The notes beneath the pieces are model-generated. The model saw only the letters and a program-made list of their open reading frames with translations. It did not search any database and was not told the DNA's origin. The position numbers and the translations under genes are program-made. A stretch of 64,000 nucleotides of DNA from Enterobacter sichuanensis (GTDB lineage: Bacteria > Pseudomonadota > Gammaproteobacteria > Enterobacterales > Enterobacteriaceae), in assembly GCF_002939185.1 (NCBI RefSeq), contig NZ_POVL01000008.1, positions 1 to 64,000 on the forward strand, read 5' to 3'. Of this stretch, positions 42,516 through 53,957 are shown one piece after another. How positions within the stretch are numbered: the stretch's first letter is position 1; each line of letters opens with the position of its first letter.

Positions 42516-43199
42516 ATGACGGCAGTTGCCCCGGTAATCACCATTGATGGGCCTAGTGGCGCAGGGAAAGGTACGCTGTGCAAAGCGATGGCGGAAGCAT
42601 TGCAATGGCATCTTTTAGATTCGGGAGCAATCTATCGCGTGCTGGCGCTGGCTGCACTGCATCATCATGTGGATGTAGCCTCTGAAGAGGCGCTGGTTCC
42701 GTTGGCGGCGCATCTGGATGTGCGTTTCGTGTCGACCGATGGCAACCTGGAAGTCATCCTTGAAGGGGAAGACGTGAGCGGCGAAATTCGTACGCAGGAA
42801 GTGGCAAATGCCGCCTCCCAGGTGGCGGCATTCCCGCGCGTTCGTGAGGCTCTGTTACGCCGTCAGCGCGCGTTCCGTGAAGCCCCGGGTCTGATTGCGG
42901 ACGGGCGTGATATGGGAACCGTGGTATTCCCTGATGCGCCGGTGAAAATTTTCCTTGACGCCTCTTCGGAAGAACGTGCGCAACGCCGCATGCTTCAGTT
43001 GCAGGAGAAGGGGTTTAGTGTTAACTTTGATCGCCTTTTATCCGAGATAAAAGAGCGCGATGACCGCGATCGTAACCGCGCCGTCGCCCCACTTGTTCCT
43101 GCAGAAGATGCATTAGTTCTGGATTCCACCAGTTTAACTATTGAGCAAGTGATTGAAAAAGCGCTACAATATGCGCGCCAAAAACTGGCACTCGCGTAA
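42516..43199 (+). CDS. cmk: Cytidylate kinase
   Basis: Cmk phosphorylates CMP and dCMP. The ATG at 42516, with TAAGGAG 8 nt upstream, gives 227 aa as in E. coli; the longer open frame from 42429 crosses the promoter and is rejected. The P-loop GPSGAGKGT is at 12-20, and [13 protein letters not shown] is the CMP-binding segment. rpsA follows after 111 bp. Confidence 0.98.
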   Translation: MTAVAPVITIDGPSGAGKGTLCKAMAEALQWHLLDSGAIYRVLALAALHHHVDVASEEALVPLAAHLDVRFVSTDGNLEVILEGEDVSGEIRTQEVANAASQVAAFPRVREALLRRQRAFREAPGLIADGRDMGTVVFPDAPVKIFLDASSEERAQRRMLQLQEKGFSVNFDRLLSEIKERDDRDRNRAVAPLVPAEDALVLDSTSLTIEQVIEKALQYARQKLALA

Positions 43200-43310
43200 T
43201 CGCGACCGATTTAGCAGTACCCCCGCTGCAATGGATTGACGGCGGGTATGTGAAACAACCCCATCCGGCACGGAGCCAGGTGGACGTTAATATTAACCTG
43301 AAGATTAAAC
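43200..43310 (+). promoter_or_regulatory. rpsA: rpsA translational operator/leader
   Basis: The rpsA start lacks a canonical Shine-Dalgarno; only GAAG stands about 9 nt before the ATG. Upstream, complementary GTACCCCCGC / GGCGGGTA and ATCCGG-type segments can form hairpins. In E. coli this leader is structured, is very efficient without a strong SD, and is repressed by free S1. The same design is inferred here. Confidence 0.65.
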
Positions 43311-44984
43311 ATGACTGAATCTTTTGCTCAACTGTTTGAAGAATCCTTAAAAGAAATCGAAACCCGTCCGGGTTCCATCGTTCGCGGTGTTGTTGTTGCT
43401 ATCGACAAAGACGTAGTACTGGTTGACGCCGGTCTGAAATCTGAGTCCGCCATTCCGGCAGAGCAGTTCAAAAACGCCCAGGGCGAGCTGGAAATCCAGG
43501 TGGGTGACGAAGTTGACGTTGCTCTGGACGCAGTAGAAGACGGCTTCGGCGAAACCCTGCTGTCTCGTGAGAAAGCTAAACGTCACGAAGCATGGATCAC
43601 GCTGGAGAAAGCTTACGAAGAAGCTGAAACTGTGGTCGGTGTTATCAACGGCAAAGTTAAAGGTGGCTTCACTGTTGAGCTGAATGGTATTCGTGCGTTC
43701 CTGCCAGGTTCTCTGGTAGACGTTCGTCCAGTCCGTGACACCCTGCACCTCGAAGGCAAAGAGCTTGAGTTCAAAGTAATCAAGCTGGACCAGAAGCGTA
43801 ACAACGTTGTTGTTTCCCGTCGTGCCGTTATCGAATCCGAAAACAGCGCAGAACGCGATCAGCTGCTGGAAAACCTGCAGGAAGGCATGGAAGTCAAAGG
43901 TATCGTTAAGAACCTCACTGACTACGGCGCATTCGTTGACCTGGGCGGCGTTGATGGCCTGCTGCACATCACCGACATGGCGTGGAAACGCGTTAAGCAC
44001 CCAAGCGAAATCGTGAACGTGGGCGACGAAATCACTGTTAAAGTGCTGAAGTTCGACCGCGAGCGTACTCGTGTATCCCTCGGCCTGAAACAGCTGGGCG
44101 AAGATCCATGGGTAGCTATCGCTAAGCGTTACCCAGAAGGTACCAAACTGACTGGTCGCGTGACCAACCTGACTGACTACGGCTGCTTCGTTGAAATCGA
44201 AGAAGGCGTTGAAGGTCTGGTACACGTTTCCGAAATGGACTGGACCAACAAAAACATCCACCCATCCAAAGTTGTTAACGTTGGTGATGTAGTGGAAGTG
44301 ATGGTTCTGGATATCGACGAAGAACGTCGTCGTATCTCCCTGGGCCTGAAGCAGTGCAAAAACAACCCATGGCAGCAGTTCGCGGAAACCCACAACAAGG
44401 GCGACCGTGTTGAAGGTAAAATCAAGTCTATCACTGACTTCGGTATCTTCATCGGCCTGGACGGCGGCATCGATGGCCTGGTTCACCTGTCTGACATCTC
44501 CTGGAACGTTGCAGGCGAAGAAGCAGTTCGTGAATACAAAAAAGGCGACGAAATCGCTGCAGTTGTTCTGCAGGTTGACGCAGAGCGTGAGCGTATCTCC
44601 CTGGGCGTTAAACAGCTCGCGGAAGATCCGTTCAACAACTGGGTTGCACTGAACAAGAAAGGCGCAATCGTAAACGGTAAAGTAACTGCAGTTGACGCTA
44701 AAGGCGCAACCGTAGAACTGGCTGACGGCGTTGAAGGTTACCTGCGCGCTTCTGAAGCTTCCCGTGACCGCGTTGAAGATGCCACTCTGGTTCTGAACGT
44801 AGGCGACGACGTTGAAGCTAAGTTCACCGGTGTTGACCGTAAGAACCGTGCAATCAGCCTGTCTGTTCGTGCTAAAGACGAAGCTGATGAGAAAGATGCA
44901 ATCGCAACTGTTAACAAACAGGAAGATGCAAACTTCTCTAACAACGCAATGGCTGAAGCTTTCAAAGCAGCTAAAGGCGAGTAA
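43311..44984 (+). CDS. rpsA: 30S ribosomal protein S1
   Basis: S1 binds mRNA and delivers it to the 30S subunit. It is 557 aa as in E. coli and contains six tandem S1 (OB-fold) domains. The canonical domains carry recurring GxVxxxxDYGxFV and GLVHxSExxW blocks, and the first two are divergent ribosome-binding domains. Codon bias is extreme and leaves an antisense frame free of stops. ihfB follows after a terminator-like stem, as in E. coli. Confidence 0.99.
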   Translation: MTESFAQLFEESLKEIETRPGSIVRGVVVAIDKDVVLVDAGLKSESAIPAEQFKNAQGELEIQVGDEVDVALDAVEDGFGETLLSREKAKRHEAWITLEKAYEEAETVVGVINGKVKGGFTVELNGIRAFLPGSLVDVRPVRDTLHLEGKELEFKVIKLDQKRNNVVVSRRAVIESENSAERDQLLENLQEGMEVKGIVKNLTDYGAFVDLGGVDGLLHITDMAWKRVKHPSEIVNVGDEITVKVLKFDRERTRVSLGLKQLGEDPWVAIAKRYPEGTKLTGRVTNLTDYGCFVEIEEGVEGLVHVSEMDWTNKNIHPSKVVNVGDVVEVMVLDIDEERRRISLGLKQCKNNPWQQFAETHNKGDRVEGKIKSITDFGIFIGLDGGIDGLVHLSDISWNVAGEEAVREYKKGDEIAAVVLQVDAERERISLGVKQLAEDPFNNWVALNKKGAIVNGKVTAVDAKGATVELADGVEGYLRASEASRDRVEDATLVLNVGDDVEAKFTGVDRKNRAISLSVRAKDEADEKDAIATVNKQEDANFSNNAMAEAFKAAKGE

Positions 44985-45080
44985 TATCAGGTTCTCAGCA
45001 TCATTTGAGCTGTAACGCATTTACAGCGCGAAGGATGAGGAGCAAACTTGACAGATTGCAGGATCCGTCCTGTAATCAAT

Positions 45081-45110
45081 AACAAAGGGCGGCTACGGCC
45101 GCCCTTGTTT
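45081..45110 (+). terminator. Terminator of rpsA
   Basis: AACAA(A)GGGCGGC pairs with GCCGCCCTTGTT, a 12-bp stem with one bulged A and a 4-nt loop, 97 bp after rpsA. A short T run ends it. Confidence 0.7.
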
Positions 45111-45154
45111 AATGAGCTGTTCAGCTAATTGGTTTGAAAGGAACCGGAGGAATC

Positions 45155-45442
45155 ATGACCAAGTCAGAATTGATTGAAAGACTTGCCAGTCAGCAACCGC
45201 ATATCCCTGCCAAGGCAGTGGAAGATGCCGTAAAAGAGATGCTGGAGCATATGGCCTCCACTCTTGCCCAGGGCGAGCGCATTGAAATCCGCGGTTTCGG
45301 TAGTTTTTCTCTGCACTATCGTGCTCCACGTACCGGGCGTAACCCGAAAACGGGCGATAAAGTCGAACTGGAAGGTAAGTACGTTCCGCACTTTAAGCCA
45401 GGTAAAGAACTGCGCGATCGCGCCAATATTTATGGCAACTGA
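45155..45442 (+). CDS. ihfB: Integration host factor subunit beta
   Basis: IhfB dimerises with IhfA to bend DNA sharply at WATCAANNNNTTR sites. The ATG at 45155 follows GGAGG by 4 nt and gives 95 aa, one residue (Asn) more than E. coli at the C-terminus. The DNA-wrapping arm [20 protein letters not shown] contains the intercalating proline. A possible IHF site in the CRISPR leader of this window is a potential target. Confidence 0.98.
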   Translation: MTKSELIERLASQQPHIPAKAVEDAVKEMLEHMASTLAQGERIEIRGFGSFSLHYRAPRTGRNPKTGDKVELEGKYVPHFKPGKELRDRANIYGN

Positions 45443-45474
45443 GTTTATCCCTTGGGGTAAACTGGGTTCGAAAG

Positions 45475-45499
45475 AAAGCACCTGCGGGTGCTTTTTTTG
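45475..45499 (+). terminator. Terminator of ihfB
   Basis: An 8-bp stem (AAAGCACC / GGTGCTTT) with a TGCG tetraloop and a seven-T run lies 32 bp after ihfB. Confidence 0.9.
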
Positions 45500-45656
45500 T
45501 GCTTAACATTTTCGTTCTGAAGAGCCCCCGCATTTTTCATTTCCGTTTCTGCAAACGGATAAAAACAGTACGGCACGTGCTGTAAAACCTGGTCTTCCCA
45601 CCTGACAACACGCTCTGCCTGCTTACATACTGCCATCCTGAAACAGGGAGGTAGCA

Positions 45657-47921
45657 ATGGGCATACCCGCGCTAAGCATCTGCGCCATTCTGGCAATAAC
45701 CCCTTTGCTCTGGTTACCTGAGCTGCCATCACGTCATCTCGTCTGGATAATGATTGTGGGTGGTGTCGTGCTGGCTGCACGGCGAAACGTACAACTGAAG
45801 TATGTGGGGATGGGGGTGTTATTTTGTGTATGGGGGATCCTTGCTGCTCAGGAGAGCGTCTGGCCTATGGCGCATTTAACCTCGGAAGCGGTGCGGGCTG
45901 AGGTCGAGATCACCGCGACAGATGGCAAAACCCTGCTCAAGGGAAACATTCTCAGCCTGGATGGTCAACGCTGGTGGGCGTCCACGGGCGTAACGCTGTA
46001 TGGCAACGATCTGCCACAGAACGTATGTGCCGGTCAGCGCTGGGCCATGACGCTCAGACTCAGGCCTGTTCACGGCGAACTGAACGACGGAGGCTATGAT
46101 GTCCAGCGAAGCGCTCTTGCCCAACATCAAACGCTGAGCGGGCGCTTCACCCATGCGGAACGCGTCGATGGACGCTGCAGCCTGCGCGCACAATACCTGA
46201 TGTCACTGCAAAAGCGACTTTCTGCTTATCAATGGGGAGCGGTTATCCTCGGGTTGGGGATGGGGGAGCGTCTGGATGTCCCGCGGGAAATAAAAGATCT
46301 GATGCGAGAAACCGGCACGCTGCATCTCATGGCGATTTCAGGTCTGCATATCGCACTGGCAGCATCCATCGTCTGGTTACTGGCTCGCGGTTTCCAGTTT
46401 TTATTACCCGCCCATCGGATCCACTGGCAAATTCCTCTCCTGGCCGGGTTGGCCTTTGCCGCTTTTTACGCCTGGCTTACCGGTTTACAACCACCGGCAA
46501 TGCGAACGGTTATCGCCCTTGCTGTACTCGCGACGTTGCGTATTACGGCCCGTCAATGGTCTCCCTGGCAGGTATGGTTTTGCTGTATCGCGGCGATCCT
46601 GCTAAGCGATCCGTTAGCCGTACTGTCGCAAAGTCTGGCCCTGTCAGCATTTGCCGTCGCTGCGTTGATTTTCTGGTTTCAGTGGTTGCCGCTTCCTCAC
46701 TGGCACCGGGTTCGTCGGATACGACCACTCCTGAACCTCGTATATCTACAGGTCGGAATGTTGCTGCTGCTTATGCCGTTGCAGGTGCTGATTTTCCATG
46801 GTTTCAGCCTCTCGTCCCTCATTGCCAATCTCTTTGCCGTTCCCCTGGTGACATTTATCTCCGTGCCGCTGATCCTGCTCGGTATGTTGCTCCATCTGCT
46901 GCCGCTGGCGGCGGTAGAAAGTGCCGTCTGGTTTGCGGCCGATAAGTCGCTTGCGGGACTCTTCTGGCTACTGATGCGCCTGCCTGATGGCTGGCAAAAT
47001 GTGGATCAACGCTGGCAGTACCTGTCATTGCTGCCCTGGCTTGCCATCGCGGGCTGGCGTTTTCGTGCCTGGAAAATCGTTCCTGCTGTTTGTCTGGCAG
47101 GCAGCGTCCTGTTGACATATCCCCTGTGGCAAACAACAAAAAGCGATAGCTGGACGCTACATATGCTGGATGTAGGGCAGGGGCTGGCTATGGTCATTGA
47201 ACGGCAGGGAAAAGCCATTCTGTATGATACCGGGCTCGCCTGGCCGGGCGGAGACAGCGCGCAGCGGGTAATTATTCCGTGGCTTCGCTGGCATCACCTG
47301 TGGCCGGAAGGCGTCATTCTCAGTCATGATCACCTCGACCATACAGGGGGCCTGGCATCGCTGAAAAAAGCCTGGCCTGAAATGTGGATAAGAAGCCCCT
47401 TACGTCAGGCAGGTCATCGCCCTTGTTTCCGGGGACAACGCTGGCGATGGCAGGGGCTCACCTTCACCGTTCACTGGCCACCAGAGAATTATCCCTCCCA
47501 GGGGAATAACGCTTCCTGTGTGGTAAAAGTTGATGACGGTGAGCAGAGTGTTCTGCTGACTGGGGACATTGAAGCGCCTGCGGAACAGGCTATGCTTAGC
47601 CATTACTGGCGTCATCTGAGGACCACGCTCATACAAGTCCCCCATCATGGCAGCAATACGTCTTCATCGTTGCCACTGGTAAAGCGGGCGGAAGGGCAGA
47701 TTGCACTGGATTCGGCGGCCCGCTACAACGCATGGCATTTTCCGTCGGCTAAAGTCGTACGACGTTATCGTAAAGAGGGGTATATCTGGCACGATACGCC
47801 TCATTCTGGACAAATATCGGTGACATTCTCGCAACATCACTGGCAAATCCGACGCTTGCGAGAACAAATTTTACCCCGCTGGTATCATCAGTGGTTTGGC
47901 GCGCCCGTAGATAACGGGTAG
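45657..47921 (+). CDS. ycaI: ComEC/Rec2-family DNA uptake channel protein YcaI
   Basis: This 754-aa inner-membrane protein is the enterobacterial ComEC homologue, matching E. coli YcaI in length. An N-terminal DUF4131 region and a multi-helix competence domain (about 190-480) precede a C-terminal metallo-beta-lactamase-like domain with SHDHLDHTGG and the later VPHHGSNTSSS. ComEC carries incoming single-stranded DNA into the cytoplasm in competent bacteria. Its role in enterics, where competence is not obvious, is uncertain. GGGAGG lies 7 nt before the ATG. msbA starts 35 bp downstream. Confidence 0.94.
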   Translation: MGIPALSICAILAITPLLWLPELPSRHLVWIMIVGGVVLAARRNVQLKYVGMGVLFCVWGILAAQESVWPMAHLTSEAVRAEVEITATDGKTLLKGNILSLDGQRWWASTGVTLYGNDLPQNVCAGQRWAMTLRLRPVHGELNDGGYDVQRSALAQHQTLSGRFTHAERVDGRCSLRAQYLMSLQKRLSAYQWGAVILGLGMGERLDVPREIKDLMRETGTLHLMAISGLHIALAASIVWLLARGFQFLLPAHRIHWQIPLLAGLAFAAFYAWLTGLQPPAMRTVIALAVLATLRITARQWSPWQVWFCCIAAILLSDPLAVLSQSLALSAFAVAALIFWFQWLPLPHWHRVRRIRPLLNLVYLQVGMLLLLMPLQVLIFHGFSLSSLIANLFAVPLVTFISVPLILLGMLLHLLPLAAVESAVWFAADKSLAGLFWLLMRLPDGWQNVDQRWQYLSLLPWLAIAGWRFRAWKIVPAVCLAGSVLLTYPLWQTTKSDSWTLHMLDVGQGLAMVIERQGKAILYDTGLAWPGGDSAQRVIIPWLRWHHLWPEGVILSHDHLDHTGGLASLKKAWPEMWIRSPLRQAGHRPCFRGQRWRWQGLTFTVHWPPENYPSQGNNASCVVKVDDGEQSVLLTGDIEAPAEQAMLSHYWRHLRTTLIQVPHHGSNTSSSLPLVKRAEGQIALDSAARYNAWHFPSAKVVRRYRKEGYIWHDTPHSGQISVTFSQHHWQIRRLREQILPRWYHQWFGAPVDNG

Positions 47922-47956
47922 AATATGCGGCTATTTCAACAATGCTGGTTTTTTGA

Positions 47957-49705
47957 ATGCATAACGACAAAGATCTCTCCACGTGGCAAACGTTCCGCCG
48001 ACTCTGGCCGATGATTGCTCCTTTTAAAGCAGGCTTGATCGTGGCGGGTGTAGCGTTAATCCTCAACGCAGCCAGCGATACTTTTATGCTATCGCTTCTT
48101 AAACCGTTACTGGACGACGGTTTTGGTAAAACGGATCGCTCAGTGCTGCTATGGATGCCTCTGGTGGTGATCGGACTGATGATCTTACGCGGTATCACCA
48201 GCTATATCTCCAGCTACTGTATTTCCTGGGTATCAGGAAAAGTGGTGATGACCATGCGCCGTCGACTGTTCAGTCATATGATGGGTATGCCGGTTGCGTT
48301 CTTCGATAAACAGTCGACCGGAACGTTGTTGTCACGTATTACCTACGACTCCGAGCAGGTTGCCTCTTCCTCTTCCAGCGCGCTGATTACCGTTGTGCGC
48401 GAAGGCGCGTCGATTATCGGCCTGTTCGTGATGATGTTCTACTACAGCTGGCAGCTGTCGCTGATCCTTATCGTACTGGCTCCGGTCGTGTCCGTGGCTA
48501 TTCGCGTCGTGTCGAAGCGCTTCCGTAATATCAGCAAGAATATGCAGAATACGATGGGACAGGTGACCACCAGCGCAGAGCAGATGCTGAAAGGGCATAA
48601 AGAAGTTCTGATTTTTGGTGGTCAGGACGTCGAAACAAAACGCTTTGATAAAGTCAGCAACAAAATGCGTCTGCAGGGAATGAAAATGGTGTCGGCCTCT
48701 TCCATCTCTGACCCGATTATTCAGCTGATTGCCTCACTGGCGCTGGCGTTCGTTCTGTACGCGGCAAGCTTCCCAAGCGTGATGGAGACGCTGACGGCAG
48801 GTACCATCACCGTGGTCTTCTCCTCCATGATCGCCCTGATGCGTCCGCTGAAATCCCTGACAAACGTCAACGCTCAGTTCCAGCGCGGGATGGCGGCCTG
48901 TCAGACCCTGTTCAGCATTCTGGATTCCGAACAGGAAAAAGATGAAGGCAAGCGCGTCATTGAGCGCGCGAACGGTGACGTTGAGTTCCGCAATGTGACC
49001 TTCACCTATCCTGGCCGCGAAACACCGGCTCTGCGCAATATCAACCTGACCATTCCGGCAGGAAAAACCGTTGCGCTGGTAGGCCGTTCCGGCTCCGGTA
49101 AATCGACCATTGCCAGCCTGATCACCCGTTTCTACGACATTGACGAAGGTGAAATTCTGTTAGACGGCCACGATCTGCGCGAGTATACCCTGCAGTCGCT
49201 GCGTAACCAGGTGGCGCTGGTCTCCCAGAACGTGCACCTGTTCAACGATACGGTGGCAAACAACATCGCTTATGCGCGCACTGAAGAGTACAGCCGTGAG
49301 CAGATTGAGAATGCCGCGCGTATGGCCTATGCAATGGACTTTATCAACAAGATGGATAACGGTCTCGATACCATCATCGGCGAGAACGGCGTACTGCTCT
49401 CCGGTGGTCAGCGTCAGCGTATCGCCATTGCCCGCGCGCTGCTGCGTGACAGCCCGATCCTGATCCTGGACGAAGCGACCTCTGCGCTGGATACGGAATC
49501 AGAACGTGCGATTCAGTCGGCGCTGGATGAGCTGCAAAAGAACCGTACCTCGCTGGTGATTGCGCACCGTCTGTCGACTATCGAGCAGGCTGATGAAATC
49601 GTCGTGGTTGAGGATGGGGTCATTGTTGAACGCGGAAGCCATGCCGATCTGCTGGAACACCGCGGCGTTTATGCCCAGCTTCATAAGATGCAGTTCGGCG
49701 AATGA
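47957..49705 (+). CDS. msbA: Lipid A/phospholipid flippase MsbA
   Basis: MsbA is the essential homodimeric ABC exporter that flips core-lipid A to the periplasmic face. It is 582 aa as in E. coli. Six transmembrane helices (about 20-320) are followed by the ATPase domain with Walker A GRSGSGKS near 376, signature LSGGQRQR and Walker B ILILDEA. Its stop overlaps the lpxK start by 4 bp (49702-49705), so the flippase and the last cytoplasmic lipid A kinase are translationally coupled. Confidence 0.98.
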   Translation: MHNDKDLSTWQTFRRLWPMIAPFKAGLIVAGVALILNAASDTFMLSLLKPLLDDGFGKTDRSVLLWMPLVVIGLMILRGITSYISSYCISWVSGKVVMTMRRRLFSHMMGMPVAFFDKQSTGTLLSRITYDSEQVASSSSSALITVVREGASIIGLFVMMFYYSWQLSLILIVLAPVVSVAIRVVSKRFRNISKNMQNTMGQVTTSAEQMLKGHKEVLIFGGQDVETKRFDKVSNKMRLQGMKMVSASSISDPIIQLIASLALAFVLYAASFPSVMETLTAGTITVVFSSMIALMRPLKSLTNVNAQFQRGMAACQTLFSILDSEQEKDEGKRVIERANGDVEFRNVTFTYPGRETPALRNINLTIPAGKTVALVGRSGSGKSTIASLITRFYDIDEGEILLDGHDLREYTLQSLRNQVALVSQNVHLFNDTVANNIAYARTEEYSREQIENAARMAYAMDFINKMDNGLDTIIGENGVLLSGGQRQRIAIARALLRDSPILILDEATSALDTESERAIQSALDELQKNRTSLVIAHRLSTIEQADEIVVVEDGVIVERGSHADLLEHRGVYAQLHKMQFGE

Positions 49706-50679
49706 TTGCACGCATCTGGTCCGGTGAATCCCCGCTGTGGCTGCTGCTTCTGCCGCTCTCCTGGCTGTACGGCCTGGTGAGCGGTGCTATTCGCCTGCTT
49801 TACCGTCTGGGGCTGAAGCAGGCATGGCGCGCGCCGGTACCGGTTGTGGTGGTGGGTAATCTTACGGCGGGTGGCAACGGTAAAACCCCGGTGGTCATCT
49901 GGCTGGTTGAGCAACTGCAACAGCGCGGTATGCGTCCCGGCGTGGTATCGCGAGGGTATGGCGGTAAAGCGGCGAAATACCCTCTGTTGCTGACGGCGGA
50001 AACCACGACCGCCGAGGCGGGTGATGAGCCAGTATTGATTTACCAGCGTACTGGCGCCCCTGTCGCGGTCTCGCCGGTGCGCAGCGATGCCGTTCGGGCC
50101 CTGCTTGCTGAACATGCAGTACAGATAATCATCACGGATGATGGCCTGCAACACTACGCGCTGGCGCGTGATAAAGAGATTGTGGTCATTGATGGGGTTC
50201 GTCGTTTTGGTAACGGCTGGTGGCTGCCCGCCGGCCCCATGAGAGAACGGGCTTCACGCCTGAAGTCCGTGGATGCGGTGATTGTGAATGGCGGTGAGGC
50301 AAAAACGGGCGAAATCCCTATGCACCTCCAGCCTGGCATGGCCGTCAATCTTGTGACGGGCGAACGTCGTCCGGTTTCTCATTTACCTGCGCTGGTCGCC
50401 ATGGCGGGTATTGGTCATCCTCCTCGCTTCTTCTCGACGCTGGAACAGGGCGGTGCCCGGCTTGAAAAACGCGTTCCGCTGGCCGATCATCAGGCGCTGT
50501 CGGTGGAACAGGTTGACGCACTGACGACGCCCGGTCAGACATTGATCATGACTGAAAAAGATGCGGTGAAATGCCGTCTCTTTGCGAAAGATAACTGGTG
50601 GTATCTGCCGGTTGACGCTGAACTCAGCGGCGAGCAGCCGGAACACTTGCTCCAGGAACTGCTGGCGTTGGTGAAATAA
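49702..50679 (+). CDS. lpxK: Tetraacyldisaccharide 4'-kinase
   Basis: LpxK phosphorylates the 4' position of the lipid A precursor at the inner membrane to form lipid IVA. The 325-aa protein has an N-terminal membrane helix (about 12-32), the P-loop [12 protein letters not shown] (52-63) and the conserved [13 protein letters not shown] segment. It overlaps msbA by 4 bp. It is three residues shorter than E. coli LpxK, at the C-terminus. Confidence 0.97.
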   Translation: MIARIWSGESPLWLLLLPLSWLYGLVSGAIRLLYRLGLKQAWRAPVPVVVVGNLTAGGNGKTPVVIWLVEQLQQRGMRPGVVSRGYGGKAAKYPLLLTAETTTAEAGDEPVLIYQRTGAPVAVSPVRSDAVRALLAEHAVQIIITDDGLQHYALARDKEIVVIDGVRRFGNGWWLPAGPMRERASRLKSVDAVIVNGGEAKTGEIPMHLQPGMAVNLVTGERRPVSHLPALVAMAGIGHPPRFFSTLEQGGARLEKRVPLADHQALSVEQVDALTTPGQTLIMTEKDAVKCRLFAKDNWWYLPVDAELSGEQPEHLLQELLALVK

Positions 50680-50723
50680 ACGCTTACGCGGTTCTGGTGG
50701 CGCTTTGACTGACAGGAAAACGC

Positions 50724-51953
50724 ATGTCTTTACCGCAACTCTCGCTTTCAGCCGCACGTCATTTACACCTTGCCGCACAGGGGCTGCTTAAAAAGCCCCG
50801 TCGCCGTGCGCAGCCTGCCGATATTCTCTCTACCGTCCAGCGCATGTCGCTACTTCAAATCGACACCATTAACATCGTGGCCCGCAGCCCTTATCTGGTG
50901 CTGTTTAGCCGGCTGGGGGGGTATCCTTCACAGTGGCTGGATGAGTCGCTCAGCAAGGGGGAGTTGATGGAGTATTGGGCGCACGAAGCCTGCTTCCTGC
51001 CCCGTAGCGACTTTGCCCTGGTTCGTCACCGTATGCTTGCGCCGGAGAAGATGGGCTGGAAATACCGCCAGGCGTGGATGCTGGAACATGCGGCTGAAAT
51101 CGAGCAGCTTATCGCACATATTCAGGAGAACGGTCCGGTACGTTCCGCCGACTTTGAACATCCCCGGAAAGGCACGAGCGGATGGTGGGAGTGGAAGCCA
51201 CACAAACGTCATCTGGAAGGCCTGTTTACCTCAGGCAAAGTCATGGTGATTGAACGGCGTAATTTTCAGCGTGTTTACGACCTCACGCATCGCGTGATGC
51301 CGCACTGGGACGACGAGCGCGACCTGCTTTCCCGTGAGGCCGCTGAGGCCATCATGCTGGAAAACAGCGCCCGCAGCCTGGGTATTTTCCGTTCACAATG
51401 GCTGGCAGATTATTACCGTCTGCGCCAGCCTGCGCTAAAACCGCTGCTGGAAATGTGGCAGCAAGAACAGCGCATAATCCCCGTTATGGTAGAAACACTG
51501 GGCGAAATGTGGCTGCATAAGGAGCTCTTCCCGCTATTACCTCAGGCGCAGGAAGGGAAACTTCAGGCAACCCACAGCACGGTACTGTCGCCTTTCGATC
51601 CGGTGGTCTGGGACAGAAAACGCGCCGAGCAGCTGTTCGGTTTCAGCTACCGGCTGGAGTGTTACACCCCGGCACCCAAGCGCCAGTATGGATACTTCGT
51701 CTTACCTCTGCTGCATAAAGGGCAACTGGTCGGGCGTATGGATGCCAAAATGCACCGCAAGACCGGTACGCTTGAAATCATTGCGCTTTATCTGGAAGAG
51801 GGCGTCAGGGTGACGGCGGCTCTGGAAAAAGGGTTAACGCTCGCCATAAGCGAATTCGCGCGCTGGCAGGGGGCTCACGATGTGACGCTGGGTCGGGTAC
51901 CCGACGGATTGTTTACATCCTGTCGAAGTGGCTGGGAAACAGGCACTCCCTGA
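50724..51953 (+). CDS. ycaQ: DNA interstrand crosslink glycosylase YcaQ
   Basis: The 409-aa protein belongs to the HTH_42 (AlkX/YcaQ) family of tandem winged-helix glycosylases that unhook nitrogen-mustard crosslinks and excise N7-alkylguanines. The catalytic Q-x-D motif is visible as Q45-I-D47 in SLLQIDTINIV, next to the ARSPYLVLFSRLG segment. It lies 44 bp after lpxK in the same direction, an arrangement conserved in E. coli, though no functional link to lipid A is known. Confidence 0.93.
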   Translation: MSLPQLSLSAARHLHLAAQGLLKKPRRRAQPADILSTVQRMSLLQIDTINIVARSPYLVLFSRLGGYPSQWLDESLSKGELMEYWAHEACFLPRSDFALVRHRMLAPEKMGWKYRQAWMLEHAAEIEQLIAHIQENGPVRSADFEHPRKGTSGWWEWKPHKRHLEGLFTSGKVMVIERRNFQRVYDLTHRVMPHWDDERDLLSREAAEAIMLENSARSLGIFRSQWLADYYRLRQPALKPLLEMWQQEQRIIPVMVETLGEMWLHKELFPLLPQAQEGKLQATHSTVLSPFDPVVWDRKRAEQLFGFSYRLECYTPAPKRQYGYFVLPLLHKGQLVGRMDAKMHRKTGTLEIIALYLEEGVRVTAALEKGLTLAISEFARWQGAHDVTLGRVPDGLFTSCRSGWETGTP

Positions 51954-51998
51954 AAAAGGAATGTGTTAAGCTTTAGCGATTACCCATACGGAGGAACT

Positions 51999-52924
<926 letters not shown>

Positions 52925-52931
52925 TCCTGTC

Positions 52932-52954
52932 TGCATCCCTCATGGAGGGATGCA
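52932..52954 (+). terminator. Stem-loop after kdsB
   Basis: A perfect 10-bp inverted repeat (TGCATCCCTC / GAGGGATGCA) with a 3-nt loop lies 7 bp after kdsB. A T-rich run (TTTATTTTTT) begins about 10 nt later, so it is a plausible but not ideal terminator. Confidence 0.55.
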
Positions 52955-53063
52955 ATCTCCGGTTTATTTTTTCCTGTCTTTTCCATAATTGATCTCTGCA
53001 GGGTGACATCTGCTTTCAACGCGCTCATTATAAAAGCAGTAGTCTTAATGGGGGTAATCTCAT

Positions 53064-53957
53064 ATGGAACAGCTGCGTGCCGAACTGAGTCACCTGCTTG
53101 GCGAGAAATTAAGCCGGGTTGAATGTGTGAGTGAAAAGGCTGATACCGCGCTCTGGTCGTTGTACGACAGTCAGGGAAACCCAATGCCGCTGATGGCCAG
53201 GAGCTTTACCTCGCCGGGGGTTGCCCGCCAGCTCGCCTGGAAAATTTCAATGCTCGCACGGCAGGGAACCGTCCGTATGCCGACGGTTTATGGCGTGATG
53301 ACGCATGAGGAGCACCCCGGCCCGGATGTGCTGCTGATTGAGCGGCTGCGCGGGGTGTCTGTTGAAGCCCCGGCACGTACGCCGGAGCGCTGGGAACAGC
53401 TCAAGGACCAGATTGTCGAGGCGCTGCTGGCCTGGCATCGTCAGGATAGCCGTGGACTCGTTGGCCCGGTCGACAGTACCCAGGAAAACCTGTGGCCGCT
53501 ATGGTATCGCCAGCGGGTCGAAGTGCTGTGGGGGACGCTTAACCAATTCAATAACACCGGTTTAACCATGCAGGACAAACGTATTCTGTTCCGCACCCGC
53601 GAGTGCTTACCGGCGCTGTTTGAAGGTTTTAATGACAACTGCGTGCTGATCCACGGTAATTTCACCCTGCGCAGCATGCTCAAGGACTCCCGCAGCGATC
53701 AGCTTCTGGCCATGCTGGGTCCGGGAGTCATGCTCTGGGCGCCGCGCGAATATGAGTTATTCAGGCTCAGCGACAGCGGGGCGGCGGAAGGTCTGCTTTG
53801 GCACTACCTTCAACGTGCGCCCGTTGCCGAAGCGTTTCTCTGGCGGCGCTGGCTCTACCTGCTGTGGGACGAGGTGGCGCAACTGGTGAATACCGGTCGT
53901 TTCAATCGCGCCAACTTCGATCTGGCGACAAAATCACTCCTGCCCTGGCTTGCCTGA
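53064..53957 (+). CDS. ycbJ: Aminoglycoside phosphotransferase-like protein YcbJ
   Basis: This 297-aa protein has the fold of APH/choline kinase-like enzymes, with CVLIHGNFTLRSML in place of the usual HGDLxxxN catalytic loop. The Asp to Asn change and the poor DFG-like motif leave kinase activity in doubt. Its length and sequence match E. coli YcbJ, which has no assigned function. Its 3' end overlaps the convergent elyC by 24 bp. Confidence 0.9.
   Translation: MEQLRAELSHLLGEKLSRVECVSEKADTALWSLYDSQGNPMPLMARSFTSPGVARQLAWKISMLARQGTVRMPTVYGVMTHEEHPGPDVLLIERLRGVSVEAPARTPERWEQLKDQIVEALLAWHRQDSRGLVGPVDSTQENLWPLWYRQRVEVLWGTLNQFNNTGLTMQDKRILFRTRECLPALFEGFNDNCVLIHGNFTLRSMLKDSRSDQLLAMLGPGVMLWAPREYELFRLSDSGAAEGLLWHYLQRAPVAEAFLWRRWLYLLWDEVAQLVNTGRFNRANFDLATKSLLPWLA

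Noticed and set aside
43347-45020. A 557-codon open frame on the minus strand opposite rpsA
   Set aside because: It is the same effect as at pflB: rpsA is very highly expressed and codon-biased. The antisense protein is low in sense and matches nothing recognisable.
45657-47921. Considered a natural-competence operon because of the ComEC homologue
   Set aside because: No ComEA, DprA or type IV pilus genes are nearby. The gene is upstream of msbA-lpxK as in non-competent enterics, so active competence cannot be claimed from this window.
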